DNA from: Allonocardiopsis opalescens
Lineage (GTDB): Bacteria > Actinomycetota > Actinomycetes > Streptosporangiales > Streptosporangiaceae
Direction of reading: 5' to 3'
NCBI RefSeq assembly: GCF_003002095.1
Contig: NZ_PVZC01000005.1
Location: 186,001 to 250,000 of the forward strand
DNA: 64,000 bases
The translations under genes and the position numbers were made by a program. Below are positions 23,828 through 35,110 of this stretch, piece by piece; positions within the stretch are counted from its first letter, which is position 1, and every line of letters starts with the position of its first letter. The notes beneath the pieces were generated by a model, which was not told where the DNA came from, did not search any database, and worked only from the letters and a program-made list of their open reading frames with translations.

Positions 23828-26329
23828 CTACCCGGCCGGGCAGGGCGCCGCGGCGGCGCCGCCCTCGCAGCCGTAGTAGCGCCGGTCCTCGGTGCGGTCG
23901 AGCCCGGGGTGCCCGCTGAGCGGGCGGAAGCGCAGCAGCAGCGGATCGTGGTCGCTGACCTGGTCGTGGAAGTCGGCGTTGAGGTGCACCACGTCGAAGT
24001 CGACCCGGTGCGCGAGCGCGCCGCCCACCAGGATGTGGTCGAGCTGCTGCGAGTTGCCGTCGAAAACGTAGTTGTAGCGCTCTTCGACCGGCAGCGTGTC
24101 CGCCGAGTTCACCATGGCGCCGTCACCGGTGAAGGTCTGGAGCACCGGCGAGAACGGGAAGTCGTTCAGATCGCCGACCACCAGCACGTTCGCGTCCGGG
24201 TCGGCGGCCAGCAGCTCGTCCACGAAGCCGCGCACCAGCTCCGCCTGGGCGAGCCGCTGCACCTCCGAGGAGCGCTCCGGCGGCTGGAAGCGGCCGTGCA
24301 GCGGCTCGTCGCCGCCCTTGGACGCGAAGTGGTTGGCCACCACGAACACGTCCCGCCCCCGATAGCGGAACTGCGCCACCAGCGGCTTGCGGCTGGAGTC
24401 CCAGGCCGCGTCGGCCGGTGCGATCCGGCCCGGCGAGACGCTGAGCGCCGCCCCGCGCCGCCCGGCCACCACCTCCACGGGCGTGGTCGCGTCGCCCCCG
24501 GGCGCCGACACCAGGTCGACCTGCGCGGGGTCGTACAGGAAGACGTTGCGGATGTTGCCGCCCGGCTGGCCGCCGTCCTGGCCGTCCTGCGGGTCGATCC
24601 ACGCCGATGCGTAGCGCGGCCCTCCGGCCGCCTCGATCGCGTCGAGGAACCGCGCCACGGTGCGCTCGGAGCCGACCACGCCGTCGTCGGTGGGCCCGGT
24701 GTCGTCCTGGATCTCCTCCAGCGCCACGATGTCGGGCGCGGCCAGATGGGTGACCAGGCCCTCGGCCAGCCGCTCGAACTTCGCCGCGTCGTCGTTCACG
24801 GACAGGTTCTCGACGTTGTACGTGGCCACCGAGAGGGCCCATTCCGGCTGCGCGGAAGCCACGTCGCGGGTCAGCCCGCCGTCGGCGACCTGGCCCAGCT
24901 CGGTGGCCATCAGGGTGTAGCCGCCGAAGCTGTCGTAGTACAGCGGCCCCGCCGTGGTGCCGGTCAGCCGGTCGCCCGTGTCGGCCTGCGGGAACGGCCG
25001 CTCCCCGAACGGGATCAGCGATTCGATCTTCAAGCGCCCGGTGTTGGGCCGGTCGTAGGAGCCGTAGTGCACCCCGCCCGCCGGGGTGGCCACCTCCTCG
25101 GGACGGGTGGTGACCCACAGCTCGTTGAACTCGGTGCTCGGCCCGACCAGTGGCACGTCGGCGACGCTCACCCGCATGCCCAGCCGGGACGCCCAGTAGT
25201 CCAGCGCGTAGCGGTCGGGCTCCAGCGGCAGCGCCGAGATGTCGCCGCCCGCCTCGGGGGCCAACTCGGCGGGCACCTCGTCCGGCCCGATCGCCTCGGC
25301 CTCCGGCAGCGCGTTGCCCGACGACAGCACCGTCCACACCGCACCGCCCAGCTGCGTGATCGCCTGGTTCGGCCCGTTGGCCGCACCCGGCCGGTACGCG
25401 CTGACCTGCCCGGACACCAGCACCTCGTCACCCACCGCCACCTGCGGCGTCGACTCGCCGGTGAACACGAACAGCCCCTCGCTGGTCCGCTCGTCGCCAT
25501 CGCCCCGGACGTCCTGGAACCAGAAGCCGCGCCCGGACCCGAACCTGTTCACCGCCGTGACCACCCCGGGCACGCCCTCGACGCGCTCCCCGAGCAGCGG
25601 CGACACCCTGGTGGTGCCGGTCACGTCGTGCACGCGGTGCTCGCCGGGCTCCTCAGGACCGCCCGGCTCCCCGCCCCCGGGTCCCTCGCCCGCCGCGTTC
25701 ACCGGCGTCGGCGCCCCGGCGGCGAAGTCGGCCGCGTTGTCGTCGGTATCGGCGACGGACGCCAGGTCGGCACCGCGCGCCGCCGAACGCGTATTGCTCA
25801 GCTCCGGCGCCGGCGTCCCCTCGTAGCGGCGCGCCGCCCCGTAGCCGACCAGGTCGACCACCCGGCCGTCGGCCGCACAGCTCGTCGGATCACCGCAGGT
25901 CAGCGCCTCGGCGCTGTTCACCAGCGCCACCGAGCCCTGGCTCGCCGACATCGCGACGGTCCCCGACGCGTCCGGCTCCGGCAGCGCCGTGGTGCCGCCG
26001 CTCCCCCGCGCCTGCGCCACCAGGTAGAAGCCGCCCGGCTCGATCGTCCCGGTCAGCTGCGTACGCCCCGACCAGGCCGCCCCGCCCGCCGACGCGTACT
26101 GCACCGACCACCCGTCCAACTCAACCGGCGCGTCACCGAGATTGGCCAGCTCGACGAAGTCCTGCGTCAGCTCGGCCCCGGCGTTGCCGCCCCCGCCGTA
26201 CACCTCGGACACCACCACGGTCTCCGACACCGCCTGCGCCGGCACCGCCGGCACCGCGACCAGCCCGGCCGAGACCGCCACCGCCGCACACGCGCCGACC
26301 CACCGCCGGCACCGGGACAAGAGCCTCAC
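23828..26329 (-). CDS. ExeM/NucH-type secreted endonuclease with lamin-tail domain
   Basis: 833-residue exported nuclease. A signal peptide ends near PAQA-V; a lamin-tail domain covers about 35-150 (VVVSEVYGGGGNAGAELTQD); an OB-like ExeM segment covers about 235-340; and an endonuclease/exonuclease/phosphatase domain covers about 495-815. Catalytic landmarks are TYNVENL, ALEEIQ, VVANHFASKGG, VVGDLNDFP and VSDHDPLLLRF. Family members degrade extracellular DNA, in biofilm remodelling or nutrient uptake. Two Cys near the end (YYGCEGG, APCPAG) may form a disulfide. It sits between folE and folP and is not part of folate metabolism. Confidence 0.93.
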   Translation of the reverse strand: MRLLSRCRRWVGACAAVAVSAGLVAVPAVPAQAVSETVVVSEVYGGGGNAGAELTQDFVELANLGDAPVELDGWSVQYASAGGAAWSGRTQLTGTIEPGGFYLVAQARGSGGTTALPEPDASGTVAMSASQGSVALVNSAEALTCGDPTSCAADGRVVDLVGYGAARRYEGTPAPELSNTRSAARGADLASVADTDDNAADFAAGAPTPVNAAGEGPGGGEPGGPEEPGEHRVHDVTGTTRVSPLLGERVEGVPGVVTAVNRFGSGRGFWFQDVRGDGDERTSEGLFVFTGESTPQVAVGDEVLVSGQVSAYRPGAANGPNQAITQLGGAVWTVLSSGNALPEAEAIGPDEVPAELAPEAGGDISALPLEPDRYALDYWASRLGMRVSVADVPLVGPSTEFNELWVTTRPEEVATPAGGVHYGSYDRPNTGRLKIESLIPFGERPFPQADTGDRLTGTTAGPLYYDSFGGYTLMATELGQVADGGLTRDVASAQPEWALSVATYNVENLSVNDDAAKFERLAEGLVTHLAAPDIVALEEIQDDTGPTDDGVVGSERTVARFLDAIEAAGGPRYASAWIDPQDGQDGGQPGGNIRNVFLYDPAQVDLVSAPGGDATTPVEVVAGRRGAALSVSPGRIAPADAAWDSSRKPLVAQFRYRGRDVFVVANHFASKGGDEPLHGRFQPPERSSEVQRLAQAELVRGFVDELLAADPDANVLVVGDLNDFPFSPVLQTFTGDGAMVNSADTLPVEERYNYVFDGNSQQLDHILVGGALAHRVDFDVVHLNADFHDQVSDHDPLLLRFRPLSGHPGLDRTEDRRYYGCEGGAAAAPCPAG

Positions 26330-26524
26330 ACGTTCCTCCCACGTCAGGTGAGACTCAGATCCTCTCCACCTCCCATGAACAGCGGAAGACCTGTGCGGAA
26401 CCTACGCCCAATCGTTCTCGACCGAGTCACCCGGACCGCGTGACAGCGGGTGAGGCCGCTCACCGCCGTCCGACGGCGGCCGGTCGTACGCACCCATGGG
26501 CGGCCTCCGGGCGGGAGGGGGAGG

Positions 26525-27118
26525 CTACCGCGGTCCCAGGATGAGGCTCATCGCCTCGTGGCGGGTGGGTTCGTGGTCGCGGAAGCTGCCGCGGACGGCC
26601 GAGGTGACGGTCTTGGCGCCCGGCTTGCGGACGCCGCGCATGGTCATGCAGAGGTGTTCGGCCTCGATGACGACGATGACGCCGGCGGGCTGGATGTGGG
26701 CCATCAGGGCGTCGGCGATCTGGCTGGTGAGGCGTTCTTGGACCTGGGGGCGGCGGGCGAAGACGTCGACCAGGCGGGCGAGCTTGGACAGGCCGGTGAC
26801 CTGGCCCTTCTCGTTGGGGATGTAGCCGACGTGGGCGGAGCCGTAGAAGGGCACCAGGTGGTGCTCGCAGCTGGACACCATTTCGATGTCCTTGACGAGC
26901 ACCATCTCCTGGTGGTCGATGTCGAAGACGGTGCTGAGCACTTCGGCGGGGTCCTGGCCGAGGCCGGCGAACTGCTCGGCGTAGGCGCGGGCGACCCGGG
27001 CCGGGGTGTCGCGCAGACCGTCGCGATCCGGGTCCTCGCCGATGGCGAGCAGGATCTCCCGGATCGCGCGCTCGATTCGCGGGTGGTCGACGTCGAGCGG
27101 CCGCGAGAACTCCGTCAC
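26525..27118 (-). CDS. folE: GTP cyclohydrolase I (folate-cluster copy)
   Basis: 197-residue homodecameric enzyme making dihydroneopterin triphosphate for folate. Zinc Cys/His in [12 protein letters not shown] and [12 protein letters not shown]; the QVQERLTSQ element is intact. Its GTG overlaps the ftsH stop (GTGA). This is the housekeeping copy; a diverged paralogue lies at 5440-6081. Confidence 0.96.
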   Translation of the reverse strand: MTEFSRPLDVDHPRIERAIREILLAIGEDPDRDGLRDTPARVARAYAEQFAGLGQDPAEVLSTVFDIDHQEMVLVKDIEMVSSCEHHLVPFYGSAHVGYIPNEKGQVTGLSKLARLVDVFARRPQVQERLTSQIADALMAHIQPAGVIVVIEAEHLCMTMRGVRKPGAKTVTSAVRGSFRDHEPTRHEAMSLILGPR

Positions 27119-29145
27119 GCACCGTCCTCGGGGTCGGGGTCGGCCGCGTCGCGGCGGGCCTCACTCGGCGGCGGGGTGGACGGGCCGCTGCCGTTGGTGG
27201 AGCCGCGGGTCAGCTCCTCGACGTCCTTCGGGCCCATCAGCGCCAACTCCTTGGGGGAGAGCACCGGCGGGCGGTCGGACGGGATCCGCTTGCCGTAGCC
27301 GGTGTAGCCGCCCAGGGAGGTGCGCTTGCGCACGGGGGCGAAGACCTCCAGGACCTCGTCCTTGGAGAGGGTCTCCTTGTCGAGCAGCCGCAGCACCAGG
27401 TCGTCCAGCACGTCGCGGTACTCGACCAGCACCTCCCACGCCTGGTCGTGCGCGGCCTCGATCAGCCGGCGGACCTCGCCGTCGATGACGGAGGCGATCT
27501 CCTCGGAGTAGTCGCGGCTGTGCGACATCTCCCGGCCGAGGAAGGGCTCGCCGCCGCCGTCGCCGAACTTGCGCGCGCCCAGCCGCTCGCTCATGCCGTG
27601 CTCGGTGATCATGCTGCGGGCGAGCGCGGTCGCCTTCTCGATGTCGTTGGCGGCGCCGGTGGTCGGCTCGTGGAAGACCAGTTCCTCGGCGGCCCGGCCG
27701 CCCAGCAGCATGGCCAGCTGGTCGGTCATCTCCGAGCGGGTGGTGAGGAACTTGTCCTCCATCGGGAGGGTCATCGTGTACCCCAGCGCCCGGCCGCGCG
27801 GCAGGATGGTGACCTTGTGCACGGGGTCGGAATTGGGCAGCGCGTGCGCGACGAGGGCGTGGCCGCCCTCGTGGTAGGCGATCCGCTTCTTTTCCCGCTC
27901 CGACATGGCGCGGGTCTTGCGCTCGGGTCCGGCCATCACCCGGTCGATGGCCTCCTCCAGGGTGGCCATGTCGATCAGCTTGCGGTCGCCGCGTGCGGTG
28001 AGCAGGGCCGCCTCGTTGATGACGTTGGCGAGGTCGGCGCCGGTGAAGCCGGGGGTGCGGCGGGCGATGACGTCGAGGTCGACGCCCTCCTCCATCGGCT
28101 TGCCGCGCGCGTGCACCCCGAGGATGCCCTTGCGGCCCTCCAGGTCGGGGCGGTCGACCACGATCTGGCGGTCGAAGCGGCCCGGACGCAGCAGCGCGGG
28201 GTCGAGGATGTCGGGCCGGTTGGTGGCCGCGATCAGGATGACGCCGCCCTTGACGTCGAAGCCGTCCATCTCGACCAGCAGCTGGTTCAGCGTCTGCTCG
28301 CGCTCGTCGTGGCCGCCGCCGAGGCCCGCGCCGCGGTGCCGGCCGACGGCGTCGATCTCGTCGACGAAGATGATCGCGGGCGCGTTCGCCTTGGCCTGCT
28401 CGAAGAGGTCGCGCACCCGGGAGGCGCCGACGCCGACGAACATCTCCACGAAGTCGGAGCCGGAGATGGAGTAGAAGGGCACGCCCGCCTCACCGGCCAC
28501 CGCACGGGCCAGCAGGGTCTTGCCGGTTCCCGGCGGGCCGTACAGCAGCACGCCCTTGGGGATCTTGGCGCCGATGGCCTGGAACTTGGCGGGGGTCTCC
28601 AGGAACTCCTTGATCTCGTGCAGCTCCTCGATGGCCTCCTGGGAGCCGGCCACGTCGGCGAAGGTGGTCTTCGGGGTGTCCTTGCTGATGAGCTTGGCCT
28701 TGGACTTGCCGAAGTTCATCACCCGGGAGCCGCCACCCTGCATCTGGTTCAGGATGAACAGGAAGATCAGCACGAGGATGACGATCGGCAGCAGGCCGAA
28801 CAGGAACTGCAGGAAGACGCTCTCCTGCGGCACCTCGACGGTGTAGTTGTCGACGGTGCCGGCGTCGACCTGCTCCTGGAGCTGGTCGGCCAGCTGCAGG
28901 CCCTGCCCGGACACCCACGACGCCTGGTAGCTCTCGCCGTCGTCGGTGGTGATCTCGATCCGCTGGTCCCTGTCCGTGATCCGGGCGTCGCGGACCTCGC
29001 CGTCGGCGATCATCGCGTTGATCTCGGAGATGTCCGCCGGCTGGTGGGAATCCTGGCCGCCGACGAGGTTCATCGCGACGATGATCAGCAGACCGATCGC
29101 GACGATCCATAGAAACGGACCACGATAAATGCGCTTGAAGTCCAT
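27115..29145 (-). CDS. ftsH: ATP-dependent zinc metalloprotease FtsH
   Basis: 676-residue membrane AAA+ protease degrading membrane and some soluble proteins. Two membrane helices (about 10-28 and 108-128) flank the small FtsH extracellular domain. AAA motifs: Walker A GPPGTGKT, Walker B IIFVDEID, pore FVEMFVG, and the second region of homology around [18 protein letters not shown]. The zinc site is [12 protein letters not shown]. The tail is Pro/Ser-rich and acidic. It starts at [10 protein letters not shown]; the upstream in-frame extension is unlike the family. Confidence 0.97.
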   Translation of the reverse strand: MDFKRIYRGPFLWIVAIGLLIIVAMNLVGGQDSHQPADISEINAMIADGEVRDARITDRDQRIEITTDDGESYQASWVSGQGLQLADQLQEQVDAGTVDNYTVEVPQESVFLQFLFGLLPIVILVLIFLFILNQMQGGGSRVMNFGKSKAKLISKDTPKTTFADVAGSQEAIEELHEIKEFLETPAKFQAIGAKIPKGVLLYGPPGTGKTLLARAVAGEAGVPFYSISGSDFVEMFVGVGASRVRDLFEQAKANAPAIIFVDEIDAVGRHRGAGLGGGHDEREQTLNQLLVEMDGFDVKGGVILIAATNRPDILDPALLRPGRFDRQIVVDRPDLEGRKGILGVHARGKPMEEGVDLDVIARRTPGFTGADLANVINEAALLTARGDRKLIDMATLEEAIDRVMAGPERKTRAMSEREKKRIAYHEGGHALVAHALPNSDPVHKVTILPRGRALGYTMTLPMEDKFLTTRSEMTDQLAMLLGGRAAEELVFHEPTTGAANDIEKATALARSMITEHGMSERLGARKFGDGGGEPFLGREMSHSRDYSEEIASVIDGEVRRLIEAAHDQAWEVLVEYRDVLDDLVLRLLDKETLSKDEVLEVFAPVRKRTSLGGYTGYGKRIPSDRPPVLSPKELALMGPKDVEELTRGSTNGSGPSTPPPSEARRDAADPDPEDGA

Positions 29146-29522
29146 CGATGCGGAACCCCGGTAGGGCCCGTCCCCTCCTGACCAGCGGTCCGCCCGCCGC
29201 GATCCTGACGGAGCTGCGGAGCGGGACCTATCGGATACGTCTTGCCGGCACGGGTGCCGGGATAATCGACGGTACACCGCGGCAGCCGTTTTCCCCACTG
29301 GGAGCCCGACGGCCGGGCGCGAAGCCCGCCGTAGCGTCAACGGTCGGCGCCCGGGGCCTTGTTCCCGGCGGGCGGCGCGGCCGCCCGCACGGCGTGTCGC
29401 CGCCGCTGGAAGGCGCCGGTCCGCCGCTCGTGGCGGGCCGGGGCGCCGCCGCCGCTCAGCCGGAGCGGCGCCGCGCTCCGATCGTACCTGCCGCGCCTGT
29501 GAGGGGTCTCACCCTCCGGGCG
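29146..29522. other. Intergenic region upstream of ftsH
   Basis: About 377 bp between hpt and ftsH, both read leftwards, so it should carry the ftsH promoter. It contains inverted repeats (GGCACC / GGTGCC region near 29250) and an AT-richer patch with GATAAT/TATC elements at 29230-29270. No clear -35/-10 pair or gene is seen. Confidence 0.45.
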
Positions 29523-30077
29523 CTAGCTGCTGTAGACGTGCGGGGCGAGGGTGCCGACGAAGGGCAGGTTCCGGTACTTCTCGGCGTAGTCCAGGCCGTA
29601 GCCGACGACGAACTCGTTGGGGATGTCGAAGCCGACGTAGCGCACGTCCAGCTCGATGCGCTGCGCCGCGGGCTTGCGCAGCATCGCGCAGACCTCCACG
29701 CTGGCCGGGCCGCGGGACTTCAGGTTGCCCAGCAGCCACGACAGGGTCAGCCCGGAGTCGACGATGTCCTCGACCACCAGGACGTGGCGGCCCTCGAGGT
29801 CGGTGTCGAGGTCCTTGAGGATGCGCACCACGCCCGAGGACTTCGTGCCGGAGCCGTAGGAGGAGATGGCCATCCAGTCCATCTCGGCGGGGGTGTGCAG
29901 GGCCCGGGCGAGGTCGGCCATCACCATGATCGCGCCCTTGAGCACGCCGACCAGCAGCAGCTCCTTGCCCGCGTAGTCGGCGTCGACGGCCTTGGCCAGC
30001 TCCTTGGTCTTCTCCCGCAACTGCTCTTCTGAGATCAGTACACGGTCCAGATCACGACCGAGATCGCCTGCGTCCAC
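29523..30077 (-). CDS. hpt: Hypoxanthine phosphoribosyltransferase
   Basis: 184-residue purine-salvage enzyme joining hypoxanthine or guanine to PRPP. PRPP motif LVVEDIVDSGLTLSWL, metal/active-site loop ISSYGSGTKSSG, and base-binding FDIPNEFVVGYGLDY. The GTG start (VDAGDLGRDL) is preferred for its strong AAGGGGA site; an ATG 30 nt upstream is possible. Confidence 0.95.
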   Translation of the reverse strand: MDAGDLGRDLDRVLISEEQLREKTKELAKAVDADYAGKELLLVGVLKGAIMVMADLARALHTPAEMDWMAISSYGSGTKSSGVVRILKDLDTDLEGRHVLVVEDIVDSGLTLSWLLGNLKSRGPASVEVCAMLRKPAAQRIELDVRYVGFDIPNEFVVGYGLDYAEKYRNLPFVGTLAPHVYSS

Positions 30078-30204
30078 GGGTCCCCTTGCTCTGTTCTCTG
30101 CCGGCACCGGTTCTCTGACGGCACCGTCGGTAGCGGATCAACCAGCCGATACATCAGCTTGGCACAAGCCCGGCCGGGGCGTGTCGGTGGGTCGGGCGCC
30201 GCGA

Positions 30205-31203
30205 TCACCGGCCCGGCGGCGCGGTGGTGGGGCCGAACACCAGGCGTCCGCCGGTCCGGCGGCCGGACAGCCCGCCGGGCAGGTCGGCGCCGGCCTGGCC
30301 GCGCCAGGCGGTGACCAGGGCGTCGAGCGCGTCGACGTGCACGGCGGCCAGCGTGCCGGCCGGGCTGCCCGCCTGGATCGCGGCGGCCCGCAGCACGCGG
30401 GTGCGCACCGCACGCGGCAGCGCGGCGAGGCGGGCGGTGTCCAGGCCGGGGCCGCCGGCCGACGCCTCGGCCAGGGCGTCGCGGGCGAGGGCGTCCAGCG
30501 CGTCGGCGTCGTCGCGCAGCCGGCGGGCGGTGCGGGCCAGCGCGGCCGCGATCCCGGGGCCCAGGGCGCGCTCCATCGCGGGCAGCAGTTCGTGCCGGAC
30601 CCGGACCCTGGTATAGCCGGGGTCGGTGTTGTGGGGGTCCTCCCAGGGGGTGAGGCCCATCTGGGCGCAGGCCCGGCGCACGGCGGCGCGCTCCAGGTCC
30701 AGCAGCGGCCTGCGGTAGCGGCCCGCCACCGGCGCCATCCCGGCCAGGGAGCGCGCTCCCGACCCCCTGGCCAGCCCGAGCAGCACCGTCTCGGCCTGGT
30801 CGTCGCGGGTGTGCCCGAGCAGGACGGCGGCGGCGCCGTGCCGCTGGGCGGCGGCGTCCAGGGCGGCGTAGCGGGCGGTGCGGGCGGCCGCCTCAGGGCC
30901 GCCCTCGGTGCCGACGGCGACCGTCAGCACCTCCACCGGCGCCAGGCCGAGCGCGCGGAGCGTGTCGGCGACGGTCGCGGCCCGCTCGGCCGAGCCGGCC
31001 TGCAGGCCGTGGTCGACGGTGACGCCTCCGGCGCGCAGGCCGAGCCGGGGCGCCGTGAAGGCGAGCGCCCCGGCCAGGGCCAGCGAGTCGGCGCCGCCGC
31101 TGCACGCGGCCAGCACGAGGGTGCCCGGCGGGCCGAGGGGCGGCTCCTGCAGCCACCGCCGCAGCTCTCGGCGCACCATGGCGACGTCGACGGGCGGTCC
31201 CAC
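30205..31203 (-). CDS. tilS: tRNA(Ile)-lysidine synthase
   Basis: 332-residue N-type PP-loop ATPase that converts C34 of the AUA-reading tRNA-Ile to lysidine. PP-loop [10 protein letters not shown], then [21 protein letters not shown] and GLARGSG are conserved. Actinobacterial TilS lacks the long C-terminal domain of E. coli, in line with the length here. GTG start; a second start at MVRRELRRW is 24 nt in. It lies between the metalloprotease gene and hpt, in the usual order. Confidence 0.94.
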   Translation of the reverse strand: MGPPVDVAMVRRELRRWLQEPPLGPPGTLVLAACSGGADSLALAGALAFTAPRLGLRAGGVTVDHGLQAGSAERAATVADTLRALGLAPVEVLTVAVGTEGGPEAAARTARYAALDAAAQRHGAAAVLLGHTRDDQAETVLLGLARGSGARSLAGMAPVAGRYRRPLLDLERAAVRRACAQMGLTPWEDPHNTDPGYTRVRVRHELLPAMERALGPGIAAALARTARRLRDDADALDALARDALAEASAGGPGLDTARLAALPRAVRTRVLRAAAIQAGSPAGTLAAVHVDALDALVTAWRGQAGADLPGGLSGRRTGGRLVFGPTTAPPGR

Positions 31204-31219
31204 GCGGGTGCCCGCGCCC

Positions 31220-32332
31220 TCAGGCGTTGGCGGCGGGCAGCTCTCCGGCCGGGCCGATGACGCGGGCCACCCACCGGTGCGGCTGCTGGATCTCCTCGCG
31301 GCTGGGCAGGGTGGCGGGCGACGACCAGACCTGGTTGAAGCCGTCCATGCCCGCGGCCGCGACGACGTGGCGGACGAAGGCGGCGCCCTCGGCGTACTGC
31401 TTCATCTTGAGGTCGACGCCGAGCAGCTGGCGGATGGCCCGGTCGAAGCGGGTGGTGGCCTGGCGGCGCTGCTGGAAGCGGGCCCTGATGGTGGCGACGG
31501 TGGGGACCACGCCGGGGCCGACGGCGTCCATGACGTAGTCGCCGTGCCCCTCGACCAGGGACATCACCGCGGTGAGCCGGTCGAGGATCTCGCGCTGGGC
31601 CGGCGACTGGATGGCCGTGATCAGGTTGGAGCCGGAGTCGCCCTCGCCGCGGACGGCGTCGGCGACCGTGTCGGTGATGTCGCGGAGGCGGTCCATGAAG
31701 GCGGCCGGGTCCAGGTCGGAGGCGAGGATGAACTCGCCCATCTGCTCCTGGACGTAGGGGCGCAGCCACGGGACGGCGGTGAACTGGGTGCGGTGGGTCT
31801 CCTCGTGCAGGCAGACCCAGAGCCGGAAGTCGTGCGGGTCGACCTTGAGGTCGCGCTCCACCATGACGATGTTGGGCGCCACCAGGGTGAGGCGGCCGGT
31901 CGGCGCCTTGCCGTCGGGGTCGGGCGGCAGGAACAGCTCGTACTGGCCGAGCACGCGGCCCGACAGGTAGGCGAGCACCCCGCCCAGCTGCACGCCGGTG
32001 ACGCGCGAGCCGACGGAGGCGGCGAAGGAGGTCAGCGCGTTGGGCGCGGAGTCGCCGCGGTTTCCCTGCATCCGCTTGAGCAGCGGTTCGAGCACGACGC
32101 GGAAGCCCTCGACATTGGCCCTGATCCAGCCCGGCCGGTCGACGATCTCGGCGGAGCCGGCCTCCTCCAGGCTCTCCATCCGGGTGAACTCCCGGACGTG
32201 GCGCTGGGCGGTGACGGACAGTTCGCGCAGCTCGCGCACTGCCTGGCGTGCGTCGGCGAGACTGACCTGGGGTCCGGGCCGCGCCAGCCGCACTCCGGTG
32301 GCAACGGCGAGATCCCAGTCGATGGTCTGCAT
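31220..32332 (-). CDS. Zinc-dependent metalloprotease (DUF2342 / F420-associated family)
   Basis: 370-residue actinobacterial protein with the HExxH-type motif [13 protein letters not shown] near residue 160. A conserved EGHGDYVMD further on probably supplies a further metal ligand. The family is annotated as zinc-dependent metalloprotease or coenzyme-F420-biosynthesis-associated; real substrates are unknown. It is always next to tilS/dacB. The ATG at MQTIDWDLA has GAGGG about 10 nt upstream; a GTG 9 nt earlier is also possible. Confidence 0.9.
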   Translation of the reverse strand: MQTIDWDLAVATGVRLARPGPQVSLADARQAVRELRELSVTAQRHVREFTRMESLEEAGSAEIVDRPGWIRANVEGFRVVLEPLLKRMQGNRGDSAPNALTSFAASVGSRVTGVQLGGVLAYLSGRVLGQYELFLPPDPDGKAPTGRLTLVAPNIVMVERDLKVDPHDFRLWVCLHEETHRTQFTAVPWLRPYVQEQMGEFILASDLDPAAFMDRLRDITDTVADAVRGEGDSGSNLITAIQSPAQREILDRLTAVMSLVEGHGDYVMDAVGPGVVPTVATIRARFQQRRQATTRFDRAIRQLLGVDLKMKQYAEGAAFVRHVVAAAGMDGFNQVWSSPATLPSREEIQQPHRWVARVIGPAGELPAANA

Positions 32333-32920
32333 GTCACTCACGCCCTCACCGTATGCCCTTCTGGGTCCGACTGCCCGCGTGGCCGTCCCTGGCTCCGCCC
32401 CTAAGGGACCGGACGCCGCCACGGCCCGCTCCGGCGGCACCGCCCGCAAGGACGGGCCGGGCCCGCGCGCCGGCGCCCCCTCGGTGACCCGGCCGCGCCG
32501 GAGCTGATCCGGGGATTCCTTACCCCGTGCGTTATGGCTAACGCGCGGGCCCTGCGGATAGTTCTCGCCCGCGCGACGGTGCGCTCCGAACGCCGGGCCA
32601 CCGTCGACGGACGGGCCGAACGGACGGAGCCCCACCTGGACGGACGGGCCCGAACGGGCGGAGCCGCGCTCAGCGGACCGGCACGCCCCGCGTCAAAACC
32701 CCCGTCCACAGGCAGCGGCCCCGGCCGCCTCCGTCCACAGATCCCGCCCGCCCCCTCACGCGGCGCACGTCCGGCGCGGGAGAATGGTGGGGAGGGTGGC
32801 CCCCTGGGTGGGCGGGGGAATGAGCAGCAGAAGTCGGACCGAGCAACACCCGCCGCCGAACTCCGCTAACCGCTCCGGCGCCCCGTGCCGAGCGCCCCTC
32901 CGGAAGACGCCCCCGGACGC
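32333..32920. other. 588-bp intergenic region with imperfect direct repeats
   Basis: Region between dacB and the metalloprotease gene, both read leftwards. Contains two copies of a GGACGGGCC(C)GAACGG(A/G)CGGAGCC element at 32609-32632 and 32642-32665. Two CCGTCCACAG words lie near 32702 and 32734. No coding potential with a ribosome site was seen. It probably carries the promoter of the metalloprotease-tilS run. Confidence 0.5.
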
Positions 32921-34348
32921 CTAGCTGGGGTCCTCCCCCGTCTCCTCCTCAGCGCCGCCCTCGGGCGCCGGCCCCCCGGCCGAGCAGCCGCACTCCGCGA
33001 GCGCCGCGGCGAGCTGGTCCAGGGCGAGCGGGGCGTATCCGGCGGTGTCGTCGGCCATGAACGCGAAGGCGAGCAACTGGCCGTCGTCGGTCTGCACCAG
33101 CCCGGCCAGGGTCGACACGCCCGACAGGGTGCCGGTCTTGGCGCGCACCACCCCGGCGCCCTCGGCCGGGCCGCCCAGCGCCTCCACGTACCGCTGGTCC
33201 AGCGTGCCGGTGAAGCCACCGATGGGCAGGCCGCTGAGCGCGTAGCTCAGCTCGGGCCGCTCGGGGTCGGCGGCGACCATCAGGGTGTTCACCATGGTCT
33301 GGGCGCTGATCGCGTTGTTCCTGGACAGGCCGCTGGCGTCCTCCAGCCGCATCTCGCCGACGCCCAGTTCGGCCAGCGTCCGCGTCATGGCGGCGGCACC
33401 GCCCTCGAAGGAGGCGGGCTCGCCCAGCGCGATCGCCACCTGGCGGGCCAGCGCCTCGGCGATGTTGTTGTCGCTGGAGGTCATCATGTCCTCGACCAGG
33501 CTGGCCACCGGCGCGGACTGCACCGCCGCCAGCTCGGGCGCCCCGGCCGGGGCGGTGGTGGAGTCCACCCCGCCCTCCACCTCCAGGCCGGCCTCGCGCA
33601 GCAGTTCGGCGAAGGTCTCCGCCGCCGACGACGCGGGGTCGTCGTAGCGCGGGGAGTACATGATCGCCGGGTCGGTGCGGCCGCCGTCGACCATCAGCGC
33701 GGTGACGGGCGCCACGCTGCCCTCGGTGACGTAGCCCTCGCGCCAGCCCGGCGCCGTCTCGGGCCCCTCGTACAGCGAGGTGTCGTAGCGCACCCGCACC
33801 GCGCCGACCCCGGCCGCCTCCAGCGCCGCCGCCGTGGCGGTGGCGAGGTCGTCCAGGGTGGCGGCCTGCGGGTAGCCGTCGTCGTGGGTGGACCGGCTCA
33901 GGGTGGGGTCGCCGCCGCCGACGAGGACGACCTCCTCGGGACCGGCGCCCTGCACCACCCGGGTCGTCAGCCGGAACTCGGTGCCGACGGCGTTCAGCGC
34001 GGCGACGCCCGTGGCGATCTTGGTGGTGGACGCGGGCACCGTCTGGGCGTCGCCGTTGTGGTCGAACAGCTCCGATCCGGTTGCGGTGTCGGTGACGACG
34101 GCCGCTACGCTCGTTCCCAGCGCGTCGGCCTGGAGCGGCCCGGCGAGGCGGTCGGCCACGCTACCGGCGTCGACTTCGGACACCGAGCCGGCCGACACCG
34201 GCGCGGGTTCGGCCTGGACCAGACTCGGTTCCCACACCGGCGCGGTGTCGTCGGTGAGCGTGAAGACCACCACCGCCAGCGCGACGGTGATCGTGAACAC
34301 GTTCAGGAGCGCGAGTGCCGCCAGGGCCAGCGCCCGTTCTCGTCTCAC
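32921..34348 (-). CDS. dacB: D-alanyl-D-alanine carboxypeptidase/endopeptidase (PBP4 type)
   Basis: 475-residue class-C penicillin-binding protein trimming peptidoglycan peptides. A signal anchor covers about residues 5-28. The serine-peptidase triad motifs are ASTTK (SxxK), SSDNN (SxN) and AKTGTL (KTG). A Gly/Ser-rich insertion domain between SxxK and SxN is as in DacB. The acidic, low-complexity tail contains CGC. Start chosen at GTG ([14 protein letters not shown]) because GGAAGG precedes it; ATG 33 nt earlier adds an odd hydrophilic leader. Confidence 0.93.
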   Translation of the reverse strand: MRRERALALAALALLNVFTITVALAVVVFTLTDDTAPVWEPSLVQAEPAPVSAGSVSEVDAGSVADRLAGPLQADALGTSVAAVVTDTATGSELFDHNGDAQTVPASTTKIATGVAALNAVGTEFRLTTRVVQGAGPEEVVLVGGGDPTLSRSTHDDGYPQAATLDDLATATAAALEAAGVGAVRVRYDTSLYEGPETAPGWREGYVTEGSVAPVTALMVDGGRTDPAIMYSPRYDDPASSAAETFAELLREAGLEVEGGVDSTTAPAGAPELAAVQSAPVASLVEDMMTSSDNNIAEALARQVAIALGEPASFEGGAAAMTRTLAELGVGEMRLEDASGLSRNNAISAQTMVNTLMVAADPERPELSYALSGLPIGGFTGTLDQRYVEALGGPAEGAGVVRAKTGTLSGVSTLAGLVQTDDGQLLAFAFMADDTAGYAPLALDQLAAALAECGCSAGGPAPEGGAEEETGEDPS

Positions 34349-34521
34349 CCGGCACCAGCCTTCCGTGTCGCCGTGCGGCACCCTTGTGGTGCCGACAGGT
34401 GCGTTGCCCGCCGCGCCGCGCGCGGTGTGTCTGCGGAGGATTGGCGCCGTCGCGCGGTTGCACCGCCGTCGGACGCGCCGTTGATTACAGGAGCCTAGCC
34501 GCAGGGCCAGTGGAGGAAGCC

Positions 34522-35022
34522 ATGGAATTCGACGTGATCATCGAGATCCCCAAGGGGCAGCGCAACAAGTACGAGATGGACCATGAGACCGGTCGGATCA
34601 AGCTCGATCGGATGCTGTTCACGTCGACCCGCTACCCGCACGACTACGGGTTCATCGATCACACTCTGGGTGACGACGGCGACCCGCTCGACGCGCTGGT
34701 GATCCTGGACGAGCCCACCTTCCCCGGCTGCCTGATCACCTGCCGGGCCGTGGGGATGTTCCGGATGAAGGACGAGGCCGGCGGCGACGACAAGGTGCTC
34801 TGCGTACCGGCGACCGACCCCCGCATGGAGCACATGCGAGACATTCATCACATCTCCGAGTTCGACCGGCTGGAGATCCAGCACTTCTTCACCGTCTACA
34901 AGGACCTGGAGCCCGGCAAGTCGGTCGAGGGCGCCACCTGGGTCGGCCGCACCGAGGCCGAGGCCGAGATCGCCCGCTCCCGCAAGCGCCTGGCCGACCG
35001 CGGCGGCGAGCTGCCGCACTGA
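34522..35022 (+). CDS. ppa: Inorganic pyrophosphatase
   Basis: 166-residue family I soluble pyrophosphatase. Substrate and Mg-binding stretch: [24 protein letters not shown] and [11 protein letters not shown], with the conserved Asp cluster. It pulls biosynthetic reactions forward by hydrolysing PPi. The ATG follows GTGGAGGAAGC. It is divergent from dacB across about 170 bp. Confidence 0.97.
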   Translation: MEFDVIIEIPKGQRNKYEMDHETGRIKLDRMLFTSTRYPHDYGFIDHTLGDDGDPLDALVILDEPTFPGCLITCRAVGMFRMKDEAGGDDKVLCVPATDPRMEHMRDIHHISEFDRLEIQHFFTVYKDLEPGKSVEGATWVGRTEAEAEIARSRKRLADRGGELPH

Positions 35023-35110
35023 CCGGCGCGCCACCGCGCTCCTGACACCGGGCTTCTGGCCAGCAGCGACGCCGCCCGCGACGGCACTGTCACCCGTCGC
35101 GGCGGCGTAC

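Noticed and set aside
23909-26443. 844-codon plus-strand frame opposite the ExeM-type nuclease
   Set aside because: No family features; shadow of the secreted nuclease.
32702-32745. DnaA-box-like CCGTCCACAG words
   Set aside because: Only two, without dnaA/dnaN or a box cluster; chance in GC-rich DNA.
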